DNA of 64,000 nucleotides from Halanaerobium hydrogeniformans (GCF_000166415.1 NC_014654.1:2356001-2420000), one strand, 5' to 3'; counted from the stretch's first letter, positions 1 to 9,395 are shown. The notes: generated by a model not told the origin, from the letters alone. Made by a program: numbers and translations.

Positions 1-346
1 GACCATCTTTAAAATATAGTTTTTTCTTTTCTAAATCTACCTCTTCTAAAAGTTCAAAAACAGCTTTTAACTCATTAAGCATTTTTTGAAAATTAAAAGA
101 CTTTTCTTTCAGGTAATCTACTATAGGAACTAAGTCTTTTTTAGCATCTATTAATAAATAATACTCACCGGCTTCTCTAGCAATTCCCTGATAGCTAATT
201 ATTTTTTGGGGTAGCTCAGTCCCTATATTTTTGATAGCTGCTTTAATTTCTTTGACAGTTTCCAGCTGAACTTTTGACCGGGGTTTAAAATCTTTGAATA
301 ATTTTTCTTTGCTAAGATTTTTATTATTTTTTTTGTCTTCAACCAT
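1..346 (-). CDS. Hypothetical protein, N-terminal part (cut by window edge)
   Basis: An open frame runs from an ATG at 346 to the left edge without a stop, giving about 115 residues. The translation begins MVEDKKNNKNLSKEKLF and is rich in Lys, Glu and Leu, so it is probably a soluble, largely helical protein. A GGGG-containing ribosome site lies upstream (around 352-356). There is no signal peptide or membrane segment in the visible part. I do not recognise the family, and the C-terminus lies outside the window. It follows pgi on the same strand, about 110 bp after the pgi stop, with a nested inverted repeat between them, so it may be read from the pgi promoter. Confidence 0.6.
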   Translation of the reverse strand, partial: MVEDKKNNKNLSKEKLFKDFKPRSKVQLETVKEIKAAIKNIGTELPQKIISYQGIAREAGEYYLLIDAKKDLVPIVDYLKEKSFNFQKMLNELKAVFELLEEVDLEKKKLYFKDG

Positions 347-375
347 TAATAATCCCCACCATACTCTATATCTTA

Positions 376-440
376 ACACAGAGTATTCCACCTAAAAATT
401 ATTTATTTCCAGGTGGAATTATTATATTATAACTCTGTGT
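376..440. repeat. Nested inverted repeat between pgi and the partial gene
   Basis: Two 9-bp arm pairs are nested: acacagagt (376-384) pairs with actctgtgt (432-440), and attccacct (385-393) pairs with aggtggaat (411-419). The left arms are contiguous, while the right arms are separated by 12 A/T bases. Neither strand carries a convincing run of T after the stem, so this is not a standard intrinsic terminator. It could be an RNA processing or attenuation structure in the pgi 3' region. Confidence 0.6.
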
Positions 441-456
441 TTTGATTTAAGTTAAT

Positions 457-1878
457 TTATAAAATTAAATCCTCATTATGCTCAGCAGATTGCTCGAATT
501 CATCCTTTTTATCTTGATAACCATCACGACCAAAAATTCCATAGGTATAGTTTTTACCAAGCTCAACTCCCGGCTGATTAAAGGCATTAATATCAAACAA
601 TTCTCCAGCTACAGCAGTCTGGAATTCGAAAAAGTAGAATAACTGTCCTAAAGTAAATTCATTTACCTCAGGCACATAAATCGTTTGGTTCATTCGCTTA
701 CGTTTATTTAAGGCTACCTCTGTTGCTTTTTTCTCTGTATTTATCAGTTCTGCAAAGGAATGACCACCTAAATAACCGAGACCATCTAAATCTTCATAAG
801 CAGAAGGAATCTCTAATTTATTTTCAAAATTTTCTACTTCAAGGAAGGTAATAATCTTATCATAAGGGCCTTCCATATATAGTTGAGCCTGTGAATGTTG
901 ATCTGTAGCTCCTAATGCTTTGATTGGAGTAGGTCCTACATTAACCACTTCGCCATCTCTATTAACCTCTTTACCAAGTGATTCAGCCCAGAGCTGTCTA
1001 TACCAATCGGCAAGATCTTTTAAGCGGTCAGAATATGGCATCATTACTGACATAACCTTACCCTTTTTAAAGGCCAGATAATGAATTAAACCATTTATTA
1101 AAGCAGGATTATCCCAGAAATCTGCTTCTCTAGATATTTTATCCATATAAGCAGCCCCAGCTAGTAATTCTTCAATATCTACCCCTGTAAAGGCAGCAGA
1201 GAGCAATCCAACTGGAGTTAAAACGGAAAATCTTCCTCCAACATTATCAGGAATATGGAAGGTTTTCATATTTTCTCGTTTCGCTATTTCTATTAGATAT
1301 CCTGAATCTTTACTTGTTGTAGCAATAAAATGTTCTCCAACCTTATCTTCACCAACTGTTTCTGCAACCAGATCTCTTAATAATAAAAACTGGCTCATAG
1401 TTTCTGCTGTACTTCCAGATTTAGATATAACATTAAAAACTGTTTTTTCAACATCAAGTTTATCAACCATTGCTTTAATACCATCTGGATCTACATTATC
1501 ACTTACAAAAAGACGTGGGTATCCATTTCGAGCTTCAGCAAACATATTATAATAAGGATCATTGATAGCTGTTTGAACTGCAATATTACCTAAAGCAGAA
1601 CCACCAATTCCTAAAATTACTATATTATCGAATTTTTCTTTTAGTTCTTCAGCAGTAGCTTTAAGTTCTTTTATAACCTCTTTTTGTTTATAAGGAAGCT
1701 CCATAAAACCCATCTTACCTTCTGCTTCCGCTTTAAGAATATTTTCCTTTGCTGCTTCTGCTTCAGCCTTATACTCTTCTAGTTCCTCAAGTTTAAAACC
1801 TTCATCCCCAACAACTTCTTCAAATATGTTATTAATATCCAGTCTAATTCTTAAATCATCTTTTTTCTTTTCAGACAT
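457..1878 (-). CDS. pgi: Glucose-6-phosphate isomerase
   Basis: Interconverts glucose 6-phosphate and fructose 6-phosphate in glycolysis and gluconeogenesis; cytosolic. The 473-residue protein has the SIS sugar-phosphate fold: ILGIGGSALGN near residue 88, the phosphate-binding SKSGSTAET near 153, the first family signature around DNVGGRFSVL (near 213), and the second signature ending FNQPGVELGK near 435, which holds the conserved Gln and Lys. Its length fits the shorter Bacillus/Thermotoga-type enzymes rather than the 550-residue proteobacterial form. The start is supported by a GGGGG ribosome site about 8 bases upstream. It is transcribed alone from a near-consensus promoter and diverges from the permease pair. 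Confidence 0.96.
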   Translation of the reverse strand: MSEKKKDDLRIRLDINNIFEEVVGDEGFKLEELEEYKAEAEAAKENILKAEAEGKMGFMELPYKQKEVIKELKATAEELKEKFDNIVILGIGGSALGNIAVQTAINDPYYNMFAEARNGYPRLFVSDNVDPDGIKAMVDKLDVEKTVFNVISKSGSTAETMSQFLLLRDLVAETVGEDKVGEHFIATTSKDSGYLIEIAKRENMKTFHIPDNVGGRFSVLTPVGLLSAAFTGVDIEELLAGAAYMDKISREADFWDNPALINGLIHYLAFKKGKVMSVMMPYSDRLKDLADWYRQLWAESLGKEVNRDGEVVNVGPTPIKALGATDQHSQAQLYMEGPYDKIITFLEVENFENKLEIPSAYEDLDGLGYLGGHSFAELINTEKKATEVALNKRKRMNQTIYVPEVNEFTLGQLFYFFEFQTAVAGELFDINAFNQPGVELGKNYTYGIFGRDGYQDKKDEFEQSAEHNEDLIL

Positions 1879-1935
1879 ATTAATTCCCCCTTCTGAGTTT
1901 ATATGACTTATAAATAGTAAATTAATACTATCACA

Positions 1936-1964
1936 AGTATATATTTTTACTTTATGTTTTGCAA
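1936..1964 (-). promoter_or_regulatory. Sigma-A promoter of pgi
   Basis: On the minus strand TTGCAA (1959-1964) and TATACT (1936-1941) are separated by exactly 17 bases, about 60 bp upstream of the pgi start codon. Confidence 0.75.
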
Positions 1965-2121
1965 GACCAACTTACCTTATAATTATATAGTATTTAAGTG
2001 CTTATGTAAAAAAAAAGTAAATAAACCTGTGAATTGTTAAACACTTAACTTTTTTTCAATCGTTTTAATCATATGATATTTACAGAGATACCCGTTAGGG
2101 GTATAAGAGGAGGGAAAATCA

Positions 2122-2604
2122 ATGTATGCACTTTATTACATCGCAGGTATAGCAACAATAATTTCATTTATATCAAATAAAGAAAAAACACTTCAGGGAT
2201 TAAAAGTTGGCTGGAAAAAATTTAGTAAAATACTAGGAACCTATTTAAAACTTTTAATAATCTTATCTTTTATTCTTTTGATTTCTGATCAATTTATAAT
2301 TACCTATCTAGGTGGACAGGCTCCACTTGTCGGTTTGCTTTTAGGCCTAATAATTGGTTCTATAACAATGATGCCTGGCTTTATAGCATATCCACTGGCA
2401 GGTATATTGGTTTCTAGAGGAGTTAATTATATGGTTGTAGCAGCTTTCATTACAACTTTAATGCTGGTTGGAGTTGCAACTTATCCGGTAGAAAAAGAAT
2501 TTTTCGGTATTAAGGCAACCATCTGGAGAAATGTAGCTGGTTTTATCATTGCAGCCTTTATTGCTCTTGCAACCGGAATCCTTTATGGAGAGGTGTTAAT
2601 ATAA
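2122..2604 (+). CDS. Half-size membrane permease, first partner
   Basis: A 160-residue integral membrane protein with about four or five hydrophobic segments. The stretch GSITMMPGFIAYPLAG (near residue 80) resembles the pore motif of the ArsP_1/UPF0718 permease family (YraQ-like), in which a Gly/Pro-rich loop ending in YPLAG is repeated in each half. Family members are usually about 300-350 residues, so this protein looks like one half. Its stop overlaps the start of the next gene (TAATG), so the two are translationally coupled and probably form one transporter. The start has a GAGGAGGG ribosome site; a small ATACCC/GGGTAT hairpin (2088-2104) precedes it. The substrate cannot be told from sequence. 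Confidence 0.6.
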   Translation: MYALYYIAGIATIISFISNKEKTLQGLKVGWKKFSKILGTYLKLLIILSFILLISDQFIITYLGGQAPLVGLLLGLIIGSITMMPGFIAYPLAGILVSRGVNYMVVAAFITTLMLVGVATYPVEKEFFGIKATIWRNVAGFIIAAFIALATGILYGEVLI

Positions 2605-3143
2605 TGGATAAAACTAAAAATAAGAACAAAAATAAAACTAACTATATAGTCTTTAGTATTTTTGCAGCTTTTATTGTAATCTCATATTTCATAGAGTTTG
2701 AGCTTGGAGAAAGAATTGGAGAAAACTTTTTGATTTTTGCTCGAGATATGATAGCAATCCTACCACCAGCTTTTGTCCTAATAGGATTATTTGATGTTTG
2801 GGTCAGCAGAGAAACAATTGAAAATAATTTTGGTAATACTTCTGGTTTTAAAAAGTATATTTATGCAATCTTACTGGCGGCAACAACAGTTGGTGGAACC
2901 TTTGTTGCATTTCCGGTAGCTAATAGTCTTTATCACAAAGGGGCAAATTTTTCTTCAATATTCACCTATGTAACTGCAGCCTCACTGGTAATGATACCAA
3001 TGAGCATTATGGAGGCTTCAATTTTAGGAATTAAATTTACAGCAATTAGGATCGGGGTTTCACTTCCTCTTGTAGTTATTAGTTCTATTATGTTGGGAAA
3101 TTTCTTTTCTAAAATTAACTATAAGATCCCAAAGGTAGATTAA
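2604..3143 (+). CDS. Half-size membrane permease, second partner
   Basis: A 179-residue membrane protein with a Lys/Asn-rich cytoplasmic N-terminus and about five hydrophobic segments. VGGTFVAFPVANSLYHKG (near residue 95) sits where the first partner has its GFIAYPLAG motif, so the two proteins look like homologous halves of one ArsP_1/UPF0718-like permease. Start and stop overlap the upstream gene by one base. A strong intrinsic terminator follows immediately, so this is a two-gene transcription unit. The family assignment rests on the loop motif and topology only; a heavy-metal or organo-arsenical substrate would be speculation. Confidence 0.6.
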   Translation: MDKTKNKNKNKTNYIVFSIFAAFIVISYFIEFELGERIGENFLIFARDMIAILPPAFVLIGLFDVWVSRETIENNFGNTSGFKKYIYAILLAATTVGGTFVAFPVANSLYHKGANFSSIFTYVTAASLVMIPMSIMEASILGIKFTAIRIGVSLPLVVISSIMLGNFFSKINYKIPKVD

Positions 3144-3150
3144 ATGTTTA

Positions 3151-3178
3151 AGCACCAGTTTTCACTGGTGCTTTTTTT
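3151..3178 (+). terminator. Intrinsic terminator after the permease pair
   Basis: A 9-bp stem, AGCACCAGT / ACTGGTGCT, with a TTTC loop is followed by seven T residues. Confidence 0.92.
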
Positions 3179-3196
3179 ATCTAATATATTACGCCT

Positions 3197-4786
3197 TTAT
3201 TCCTCAAGCCAGGTATTCCAGAAAAATGTCTGCCAGGCAGCTTCAAAGTTTTTTAGTTCTGAACGTGTAATATGAAGCCTGCTGAAATCTAGAATATTAA
3301 AGTAGGGAACAGTATCCCACATTTTTTCATAAAATTCTTCAACTATTTGATATCTCTGTTCATAATCAACTTCCTTAACCATTCTTGCGAAAATTTCATC
3401 CATTTCTCTAGATTCTTCAGAATCCCAATTTGTTACCCATTTATTTGTGCCGGTCCATCCCTGATGTATCTGGGGATCGGGTACGGTCTTAATAAAAGAT
3501 GAAAGATGAATATTCCACCCTTCAGGTTTTGCCCGTCTTTCAACTACAGTCGGCCTATCAAAAAGCTGTAATTCTACTTCAATCCCGATTTTCTCAAGCT
3601 GATCTTTAATAGAAATTGCACCCTGTCTCTCCATTTCACTATCCTGTCCACTTAAAATGACCAGAGGTGTTCCATCATAATCTGCTTTATCTAATAATTC
3701 TTTAGCTTTATCTGGGTCATAAACATTATATATGCCTTCACCTACATTTTCAGCATGCCAGGGATTACCTTCTTCATGTAAAGAAGCTTCCAGCCGCCAA
3801 AAATCTGGATTACCAATCATAGCATAACCTAATTCTTCTAAATCAAGAGCATAAACCATCGCCCTTCTAGCATATTTATTATCAAATGGTGCTATTCCAT
3901 TATTTGTTACAAAAACAGCCATTTGATCTGGATAGATAATCTGGGTGTTAATATTTGCATCAGCATTAAAACGTGGATATTGATCTCTAGGAACTTCTTC
4001 TGCAAAATGGAATTGACCTGTTTGAACTCCGGAAACACGAACTTGGGCATTAGTAATAAAATTTAACACTATTTCGTCCAGATATGCAGTCCGTTCCCCT
4101 GCAAAAAATGATGATTCCATTTGCTTAGGTGAATAATCTTCAAACCTAACCAAGCTTAACCTTTGATCTGGGATCCATTCTTTTACCATATAGGGTCCAG
4201 TTCCAATATGCCGGTTAATTAAACTATCTCCAAACTCATCAATTATTTCTTTAGCCCTTACTACAAATTTCTGATTGGAAACTGGTGATGCCATAATATT
4301 TAAAAATGGAGCATAAGGCTCATCAAACTTAAAACTAATAGTGTAATCATCTAATTTTACTGCTTGATCAAAATATGGTTTTATAAGATCACCAGCACCA
4401 TTAATATCAAGCCACCTTTCAAATGATGCCAGCACATCATCAGCATCCATTTTTTCGCCATTATGCATCATTACATCTTCCCTAAGTTCAACAATGTACT
4501 CTTTTCCATCATCTAAAACTCTGTAACTATCAGCTAGATGAGGTTGGAGCTGTAGATTTTCATCAAATTCAAATAAGCCTTCATAAACATGATTCATCAT
4601 CGCAGTAATTTGCGAATCAGTAGAATTATCACTATCAAGATGAGGCGCAGACATTTTTAAAGCAACATTTAGTCTACCACCATAAACTCCCTCTGAGCTG
4701 GCTTGAGCTGCAGCACTAAAAGCCATCGTCAAAAATAAAACTATAATAGTAATTATTAAAATTATTGATTTTTTCAAAATTGACAC
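3197..4786 (-). CDS. ABC transporter solute-binding protein, family 5 (peptide/oligopeptide)
   Basis: A 529-residue periplasmic binding protein of the DppA/OppA family. The N-terminus is a signal peptide (Lys-rich start, hydrophobic core to about residue 25, AAA-type cleavage site) with no lipobox cysteine, so the mature protein is expected to be soluble in a periplasm. The usual N-terminal landmark of the family is visible as LKMSAPHLDSDNSTDSQ, followed by NHVYEGLFEFD and LADSYRV. It is the last gene of a three-gene operon after two permeases. No ATPase genes of the DppD/DppF type accompany it. Substrate specificity (peptide, nickel or oligosaccharide) cannot be decided from sequence. Confidence 0.88.
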   Translation of the reverse strand: MSILKKSIILIITIIVLFLTMAFSAAAQASSEGVYGGRLNVALKMSAPHLDSDNSTDSQITAMMNHVYEGLFEFDENLQLQPHLADSYRVLDDGKEYIVELREDVMMHNGEKMDADDVLASFERWLDINGAGDLIKPYFDQAVKLDDYTISFKFDEPYAPFLNIMASPVSNQKFVVRAKEIIDEFGDSLINRHIGTGPYMVKEWIPDQRLSLVRFEDYSPKQMESSFFAGERTAYLDEIVLNFITNAQVRVSGVQTGQFHFAEEVPRDQYPRFNADANINTQIIYPDQMAVFVTNNGIAPFDNKYARRAMVYALDLEELGYAMIGNPDFWRLEASLHEEGNPWHAENVGEGIYNVYDPDKAKELLDKADYDGTPLVILSGQDSEMERQGAISIKDQLEKIGIEVELQLFDRPTVVERRAKPEGWNIHLSSFIKTVPDPQIHQGWTGTNKWVTNWDSEESREMDEIFARMVKEVDYEQRYQIVEEFYEKMWDTVPYFNILDFSRLHITRSELKNFEAAWQTFFWNTWLEE

Positions 4787-4797
4787 CTCTTTTGTTT

Positions 4798-5640
4798 TTA
4801 ATTATTTATATTTCCCCGCAAATGAGGATCTAAAAAGTCCCTTAGACCATCACCTAGAAGATTAAAAGCTAATACAGAAAACACAATCATCATTCCCGGA
4901 AAAATCATCAGCCAGGGTGCAACAGTCATAAAACTTCTCGCATCGTTTATCATTCCACCAAGGCTAGGTGTTGGTGGCATTATTCCTACACCTAAAAAAC
5001 TTAAGGCTGCTTCATCAAGTATAGCAAGGGCAAAATTAAAGGTTGCCTGAACTAGAATTGGCGAAGATGTATTACGCAATATATATTTCACTATAATATA
5101 GAAATCTCCTGCCCCTACTGCCCGGGCAGATTCGACGTACTCCAGGTCTTTAATAGAAAAAACAGAACCTCTAACTATTCTTGCCATTTTTGGGAAATAG
5201 GCAAAAGATAGAGCCAAAATTATATTTAATTTTCCTCCTCCCCAAATAGCCGCCAATGAAATCGCAATAATTATTCCAGGAAATGCCATCATTCCATCTA
5301 AAACTCTCATAATTATTCTATCAAATTTCGGATAAAAACCTGCGAGAACACCAATAAAAACTCCGAATAGCAAAGTTAAAATAACAACTGAAAAACCAAC
5401 CTGAAGTGAAGCTCTTATTCCATATAGCATTCTTGTAAAGACATCTCTACCAAATTCATCAGTACCAAGAAAATGCTCTGAAGAGGGTGGCTGTAGTCGA
5501 TTACGTGCATCAGTGCTAACCGGATTATATTCTGTTAAAAATGGAGCAAAAATAGCTAAAAAAAGCATAATTAATAAAATTATCAGAGCTGAAATTATAT
5601 AGGGGTTTTTTAATATGCGTAATTTATTTTTAAAAAACAA
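4798..5640 (-). CDS. ABC transporter permease, DppC type
   Basis: A 280-residue inner-membrane permease of the peptide/nickel importer family. It has the long N-terminal extension typical of DppC, the motif HFLGTDEFGRDVFTRMLYG near residue 57, and the cytoplasmic EAA loop around ESARAVGAGDFYIIVKYILR (near 166), which docks the ATPase. About six hydrophobic segments are seen. It lies between the DppB-type permease (12 bp upstream) and the binding protein (11 bp downstream), so the three are co-transcribed. The ATPases must come from elsewhere in the genome. Confidence 0.9.
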   Translation of the reverse strand: MFFKNKLRILKNPYIISALIILLIMLFLAIFAPFLTEYNPVSTDARNRLQPPSSEHFLGTDEFGRDVFTRMLYGIRASLQVGFSVVILTLLFGVFIGVLAGFYPKFDRIIMRVLDGMMAFPGIIIAISLAAIWGGGKLNIILALSFAYFPKMARIVRGSVFSIKDLEYVESARAVGAGDFYIIVKYILRNTSSPILVQATFNFALAILDEAALSFLGVGIMPPTPSLGGMINDARSFMTVAPWLMIFPGMMIVFSVLAFNLLGDGLRDFLDPHLRGNINN

Positions 5641-5652
5641 ATTTATCTACCT

Positions 5653-6597
5653 CTAATTATACTTTATTTTGGGATTTATTAAACCATAACTTAAATCAAC
5701 AAGTAAATTTAAAATAATATAAATAAATGCAACAAAAATAATACAGGCCTGAATAACCGGAATATCTCTTCTCATAATTGCGTTTATTGCCAAAAATCCA
5801 GTACCAGGTATTACAAAGATTGTTTCAATAATCCAGGTCCCACCAAGTAAAACAGCAAAATTATGACCAATTACAGTAATAATTGGAAGTAATGAATTTC
5901 TAAAGGCATGTTTTAAAACAATAGCTTTAGCTGAAAGTCCTTTGCTGCGTGCAGTACGAATATAATCCTTTTTTAATGTATCAAGCATAGCACTCCTGGT
6001 CATCCTGGCAATCAAACCTGCCTGCATAAAGGCCAGAGTAATTGAAGGCAATATTAGATATCTTAAAGCACCCAGGCCAACTTCTGAAAAAGAACTATAA
6101 CCACTGACAGGTAGCCACTGCAATCTCACCGCAAATAAATAAATCAAAATTAATGAAAGCCAGAAACTTGGTATAGAAATCCCCAGCAGAGAAAAGCCTA
6201 TAGAAAATTGATCCAATATTTTCTTATGGTTAACCGCAGCAATAATTCCTAATGTAAGACCCATAATCAAACCAAACAGCTGTGAAAAGATTGCAATCAT
6301 AAAGGTTGGTTTAATTCTATTGAATAATATTTCTGAAACAGGAGCATCTAAATAAATTGAATTGCCAAAATCACCTCTAACTATACTACTCAACCAGTTA
6401 AAAAACCTAATAATCAATGGCTGGTCAAGACCTAATTCTTGCTCAAGTCTTATAACCTGTTGTTCGGTTGCAAAATCTCCCAAAATTACTCTAACCGGAT
6501 CTCCAGGCATAAGGTTTGTTATAAAAAAAGCTATTAAAGCAACAATAATAATCACAGGAATAATAAGCAATATTCTTTTTATAATATAATTTCTCAC
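5653..6597 (-). CDS. ABC transporter permease, DppB type
   Basis: First gene of the peptide-type importer operon; partner of the downstream DppC-type permease. An N-terminal hydrophobic segment is followed by the DppB signature FITNLMPGDPVRVILGD, with later family features ELGLDQPLIIRF and the EAA loop RTARSKGLSAKAIVLKHAFR. Translation could begin at an ATG at 6612, but the GTG at 6597 gives the standard protein start MRNYIIKRILLIIP and has a GGGAAGTG ribosome site at a sensible distance, so I place the start there (314 residues). The upstream 190 bp contain a possible promoter (TTGCTA, 17 bases, TAATAT) but no obvious operator. Confidence 0.88.
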   Translation of the reverse strand: MRNYIIKRILLIIPVIIIVALIAFFITNLMPGDPVRVILGDFATEQQVIRLEQELGLDQPLIIRFFNWLSSIVRGDFGNSIYLDAPVSEILFNRIKPTFMIAIFSQLFGLIMGLTLGIIAAVNHKKILDQFSIGFSLLGISIPSFWLSLILIYLFAVRLQWLPVSGYSSFSEVGLGALRYLILPSITLAFMQAGLIARMTRSAMLDTLKKDYIRTARSKGLSAKAIVLKHAFRNSLLPIITVIGHNFAVLLGGTWIIETIFVIPGTGFLAINAIMRRDIPVIQACIIFVAFIYIILNLLVDLSYGLINPKIKYN

Positions 6598-6738
6598 TTT
6601 TTCACTTCCCATAGATCAGTTTAACCATAACTCAATATATCATATTATCATACTCACATTATCTTAGCAAAAAACGGAATTTAATTTTTTAATAAGTTAC
6701 TATATACATTGTATCAAAATCAAAAGAATTTAAAAAGA

Positions 6739-6769
6739 TAAAAAAAAGAACCGTCCAAAATAGACGGCC
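6739..6769 (-). terminator. Intrinsic terminator of the superoxide reductase gene
   Basis: On the minus strand CCGTC and GACGG form a short stem with a TATTTTG loop, and a T-rich tail (TTCTTTTTTT) follows, about 30 bp after the stop codon of the gene ending at 6800. Confidence 0.85.
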
Positions 6770-6799
6770 CTTGATTAAACTAATATTGAGCTTTAACTA

Positions 6800-7156
6800 T
6801 TACTCCACTACTTCTACTTCTACATAACCTTCCCAGTGATCATGAAGATTACAGAAAGCATAAACTCTTAATTTAGCTGATTCTTCTAATTTAACATTTA
6901 AAGTTGCTTCAGCTTTCATATGAGGAGTAAATGTTACTCTAGCTAGACTTGAATACTCTGCATAAAGATCAAAATACTGAATATAATGGCCAGGTTCCAT
7001 TGGATGTTCAATTTCCTTGCCAAATGTAACTGTTACTTCAAAAGGTTCACCCTTTTTTACCTGATCAGGAGCCTGAATATACGGAACATGCTTTTTCTCC
7101 AGAGCAGTCTTGTCATCACCAGTATTCTCTAATTTTTTGAGATCATAATAACCCAT
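6800..7156 (-). CDS. Superoxide reductase (neelaredoxin-type, class II)
   Basis: Reduces superoxide to hydrogen peroxide without making oxygen, a typical defence of anaerobes. The 118-residue protein has the Ig-like superoxide-reductase domain and lacks the N-terminal rubredoxin-like desulforedoxin domain of class I enzymes. The iron-site ligands are visible: a glutamate-histidine pair in LEKKHVPYI, histidines in EHPMEPGHYIQ, and the Cys and His of FCNLHDHW near the C-terminus. It is transcribed as a single gene with its own terminator. The promoter region holds a 15-bp palindrome (7210-7224), a possible operator. Confidence 0.9.
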   Translation of the reverse strand: MGYYDLKKLENTGDDKTALEKKHVPYIQAPDQVKKGEPFEVTVTFGKEIEHPMEPGHYIQYFDLYAEYSSLARVTFTPHMKAEATLNVKLEESAKLRVYAFCNLHDHWEGYVEVEVVE

Positions 7157-7209
7157 TTCAAATTCCTCCTTATTAATTTTAATGCAACTTTGATTTATAG
7201 TAAATAACT

Positions 7210-7224
7210 ACAAGCTCAGCTTGT
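7210..7224. promoter_or_regulatory. Perfect 15-bp palindrome upstream of superoxide reductase
   Basis: ACAAGCTCAGCTTGT is a 7-1-7 perfect inverted repeat lying 54-68 bp upstream of the superoxide reductase start codon. It could be a repressor site or a short hairpin in the leader. No assignment to a known regulator is made. Confidence 0.4.
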
Positions 7225-7413
7225 AATTATTGTACTCTTACTAAAGATAATCATTACTAGTAGAATTATAGCATTATTTAGCAAACTTTGTCAAGATTAT
7301 AAAACAATATTATCTAAAAGTCTTTGTCAAGTATATCACTCTATAAATTACTTTTCTCTTAAAAACCTTAAATTCCTGCTTATATTTTAACAATTTTTAG
7401 CTATATTTTATTT

Positions 7414-9219
7414 TTATTTACTATTTCTAAGTCTCATTTTTTCATTTAAGATTTTTTTGCGGAGACGAATTGCCTCAGGAGTGATCTCTACCAGTTCATC
7501 ATCTTCTATAAATTCCAGAGCTTGTTCTAAAGTAAATTCTTTCGCAGGAGAGAGATTTATACTATCATCAGAACCTGAAGCTCTAACATTAGTTAATTTC
7601 TTATTTTTACAGGCATTTACAGCCAAATCATTATCCCGATTATTAAGCCCGATAATCATTCCTTCATAAACTTTAGTTCCTGGCTCAATAAAGAGTACTC
7701 CTCGCTCTTCTAAATTGGATAAGGCATATGCCATAGCAGTCCCTTTTTTATTGGAAACTAAGACCCCATTTTGCCTTTTTGGAACTTCTCCTTTAAATTC
7801 TTCATATTTAGCAAAAGAACGAATTAAAGTTCCTTCTCCACTGGTATCATTGATAAACTCACTTCTAAAACCTATTAAACCACGGGTAGGCACAAGATAT
7901 TCTAGGTGCAGATAACTACCATCTGGTAGCATTGACTGCATAATACCCTTACGCTGATTCAACTTATTAATTACTGTTCCAGAATATTTTTCTGGGACTT
8001 CGATCATTACTTTTTCTATAGGTTCATGTTTTTTGCCATTGATTTCTTTCATTAAAACTTCTGGTTTAGAGACCGAGACCTCATAACCTTCTCTCCTCAT
8101 ATTTTCTAAAAGAATAGAAAGATGTAGTTCCCCTCTTCCAGAAACTTTATAAGCTTCAATATTTGCAGCTTTTTCTACCCTTAAACCCACATTTACTTCA
8201 AGTTCTCTATCTAATCTTGCTTTTAAATGTCTTGTTGTAAGGTATTCTCCTTCCTCACCGGCAAACGGAGAGTCATTAACCAGAAAATACATGGCAAGTG
8301 TGGGCTCAGCAATTTCGATCATAGGTAATGCCTCTACTTTACCAGGTTCAGATATTGTTTCACCGATTGATATATCTGCCATTCCAGCAACAGAGACGAT
8401 ATCTCCACTTCTCGCTTCTTCTACATTATTTTGACTCAAACCATGATAAACTTTAAGCTTACTTATTTTAGATTTTTTAATTGAACCATCTCTTTTGTAA
8501 ACAGCAACTTCCTGACCATCTTTTATTGTACCCTGATATACTCGTCCAATCCCTATTCTTCCCAAATAATCATCATAAGCAAGGTCATAAACCTGCATCT
8601 GTAGGGGCTTATCATCAAGATCAGGATAAGTGTTAACACTTTTGATTATAGTTTCGAACAGAGGTGATAAATCTTCACTTTCTCCATCTAATTTATAAAA
8701 TGCTTTACCTTCAACTGCAATTCCATAAATAACTGGAAATTCAAGTTGCTCATCATCTGCAGCAAGATCAATAAACAAATCAAGAATTTCATCACGAACT
8801 TCTTCTGCTCTTTGATTATTTTTATCAATCTTATTAATAAATACTATGGGCTTAATGCCTTTTTCTAAAGATTTTTTTAAAACAAATCTGGTCTGGGGCA
8901 TTGGACCTTCTGTCGCATCTACAATTAGAATGGCAGAATCTACTGCTTTAATAACTCTTTCAACCTCAGAAGAAAAATCTGCATGTCCTGGAGTATCAAC
9001 TATATTAATTTTTACCCCATTATATTCTATTGCACAATTTTTAGAATAAATTGTAATACCACGTTCGCGTTCAAGATCATTACTATCCATTACACAATCA
9101 ATAATTTCCTGGTTTTCTCTAAAAACACCGCTCTGATTTAAAAATGCATCCACTAGAGTAGACTTGCCTGCATCTACATGGGCAATCACAGCTATATTTA
9201 TTATTTCTTTTTTGTTCAT
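7414..9219 (-). CDS. typA: Ribosome-associated translational GTPase TypA/BipA
   Basis: A 601-residue member of the elongation-factor GTPase family that acts on the ribosome under stress and in large-subunit assembly. The G domain is complete: G1 AHVDAGKST near residue 14, switch I RERGITI near 51, G3 DTPGHAD near 77, G4 NKID near 130. The EF-G-like domain III/V region and the TypA-specific C-terminal domain follow ([13 protein letters not shown] near 430). Full length compared with the family (about 605-615). It appears monocistronic; no clear terminator was found in the 257-bp AT-rich gap downstream. Confidence 0.96.
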   Translation of the reverse strand: MNKKEIINIAVIAHVDAGKSTLVDAFLNQSGVFRENQEIIDCVMDSNDLERERGITIYSKNCAIEYNGVKINIVDTPGHADFSSEVERVIKAVDSAILIVDATEGPMPQTRFVLKKSLEKGIKPIVFINKIDKNNQRAEEVRDEILDLFIDLAADDEQLEFPVIYGIAVEGKAFYKLDGESEDLSPLFETIIKSVNTYPDLDDKPLQMQVYDLAYDDYLGRIGIGRVYQGTIKDGQEVAVYKRDGSIKKSKISKLKVYHGLSQNNVEEARSGDIVSVAGMADISIGETISEPGKVEALPMIEIAEPTLAMYFLVNDSPFAGEEGEYLTTRHLKARLDRELEVNVGLRVEKAANIEAYKVSGRGELHLSILLENMRREGYEVSVSKPEVLMKEINGKKHEPIEKVMIEVPEKYSGTVINKLNQRKGIMQSMLPDGSYLHLEYLVPTRGLIGFRSEFINDTSGEGTLIRSFAKYEEFKGEVPKRQNGVLVSNKKGTAMAYALSNLEERGVLFIEPGTKVYEGMIIGLNNRDNDLAVNACKNKKLTNVRASGSDDSINLSPAKEFTLEQALEFIEDDELVEITPEAIRLRKKILNEKMRLRNSK

Positions 9220-9330
9220 TTTAAATTCCTTTCTCTTATAAAGTCAACTTAACTTCCTTATTTTTAAGTCCAATATTCAATTTGCTTTTAATAATATTGC
9301 AAAATATTCTTTTAGGGAGCTTTAATGCAG

Positions 9331-9363
9331 AAAAACCCTGACCACTTAAAAAAGCAATCAGGG
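9331..9363 (-). terminator. Intrinsic terminator of cold-shock gene 1
   Basis: On the minus strand CCCTGA pairs with TCAGGG across a T-rich loop and is followed by TTTTT. The same structure recurs 402 bp away behind the second copy. Confidence 0.85.
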
Positions 9364-9395
9364 CTTTCAATTCTATTATAAAACTTTTATTTGCT

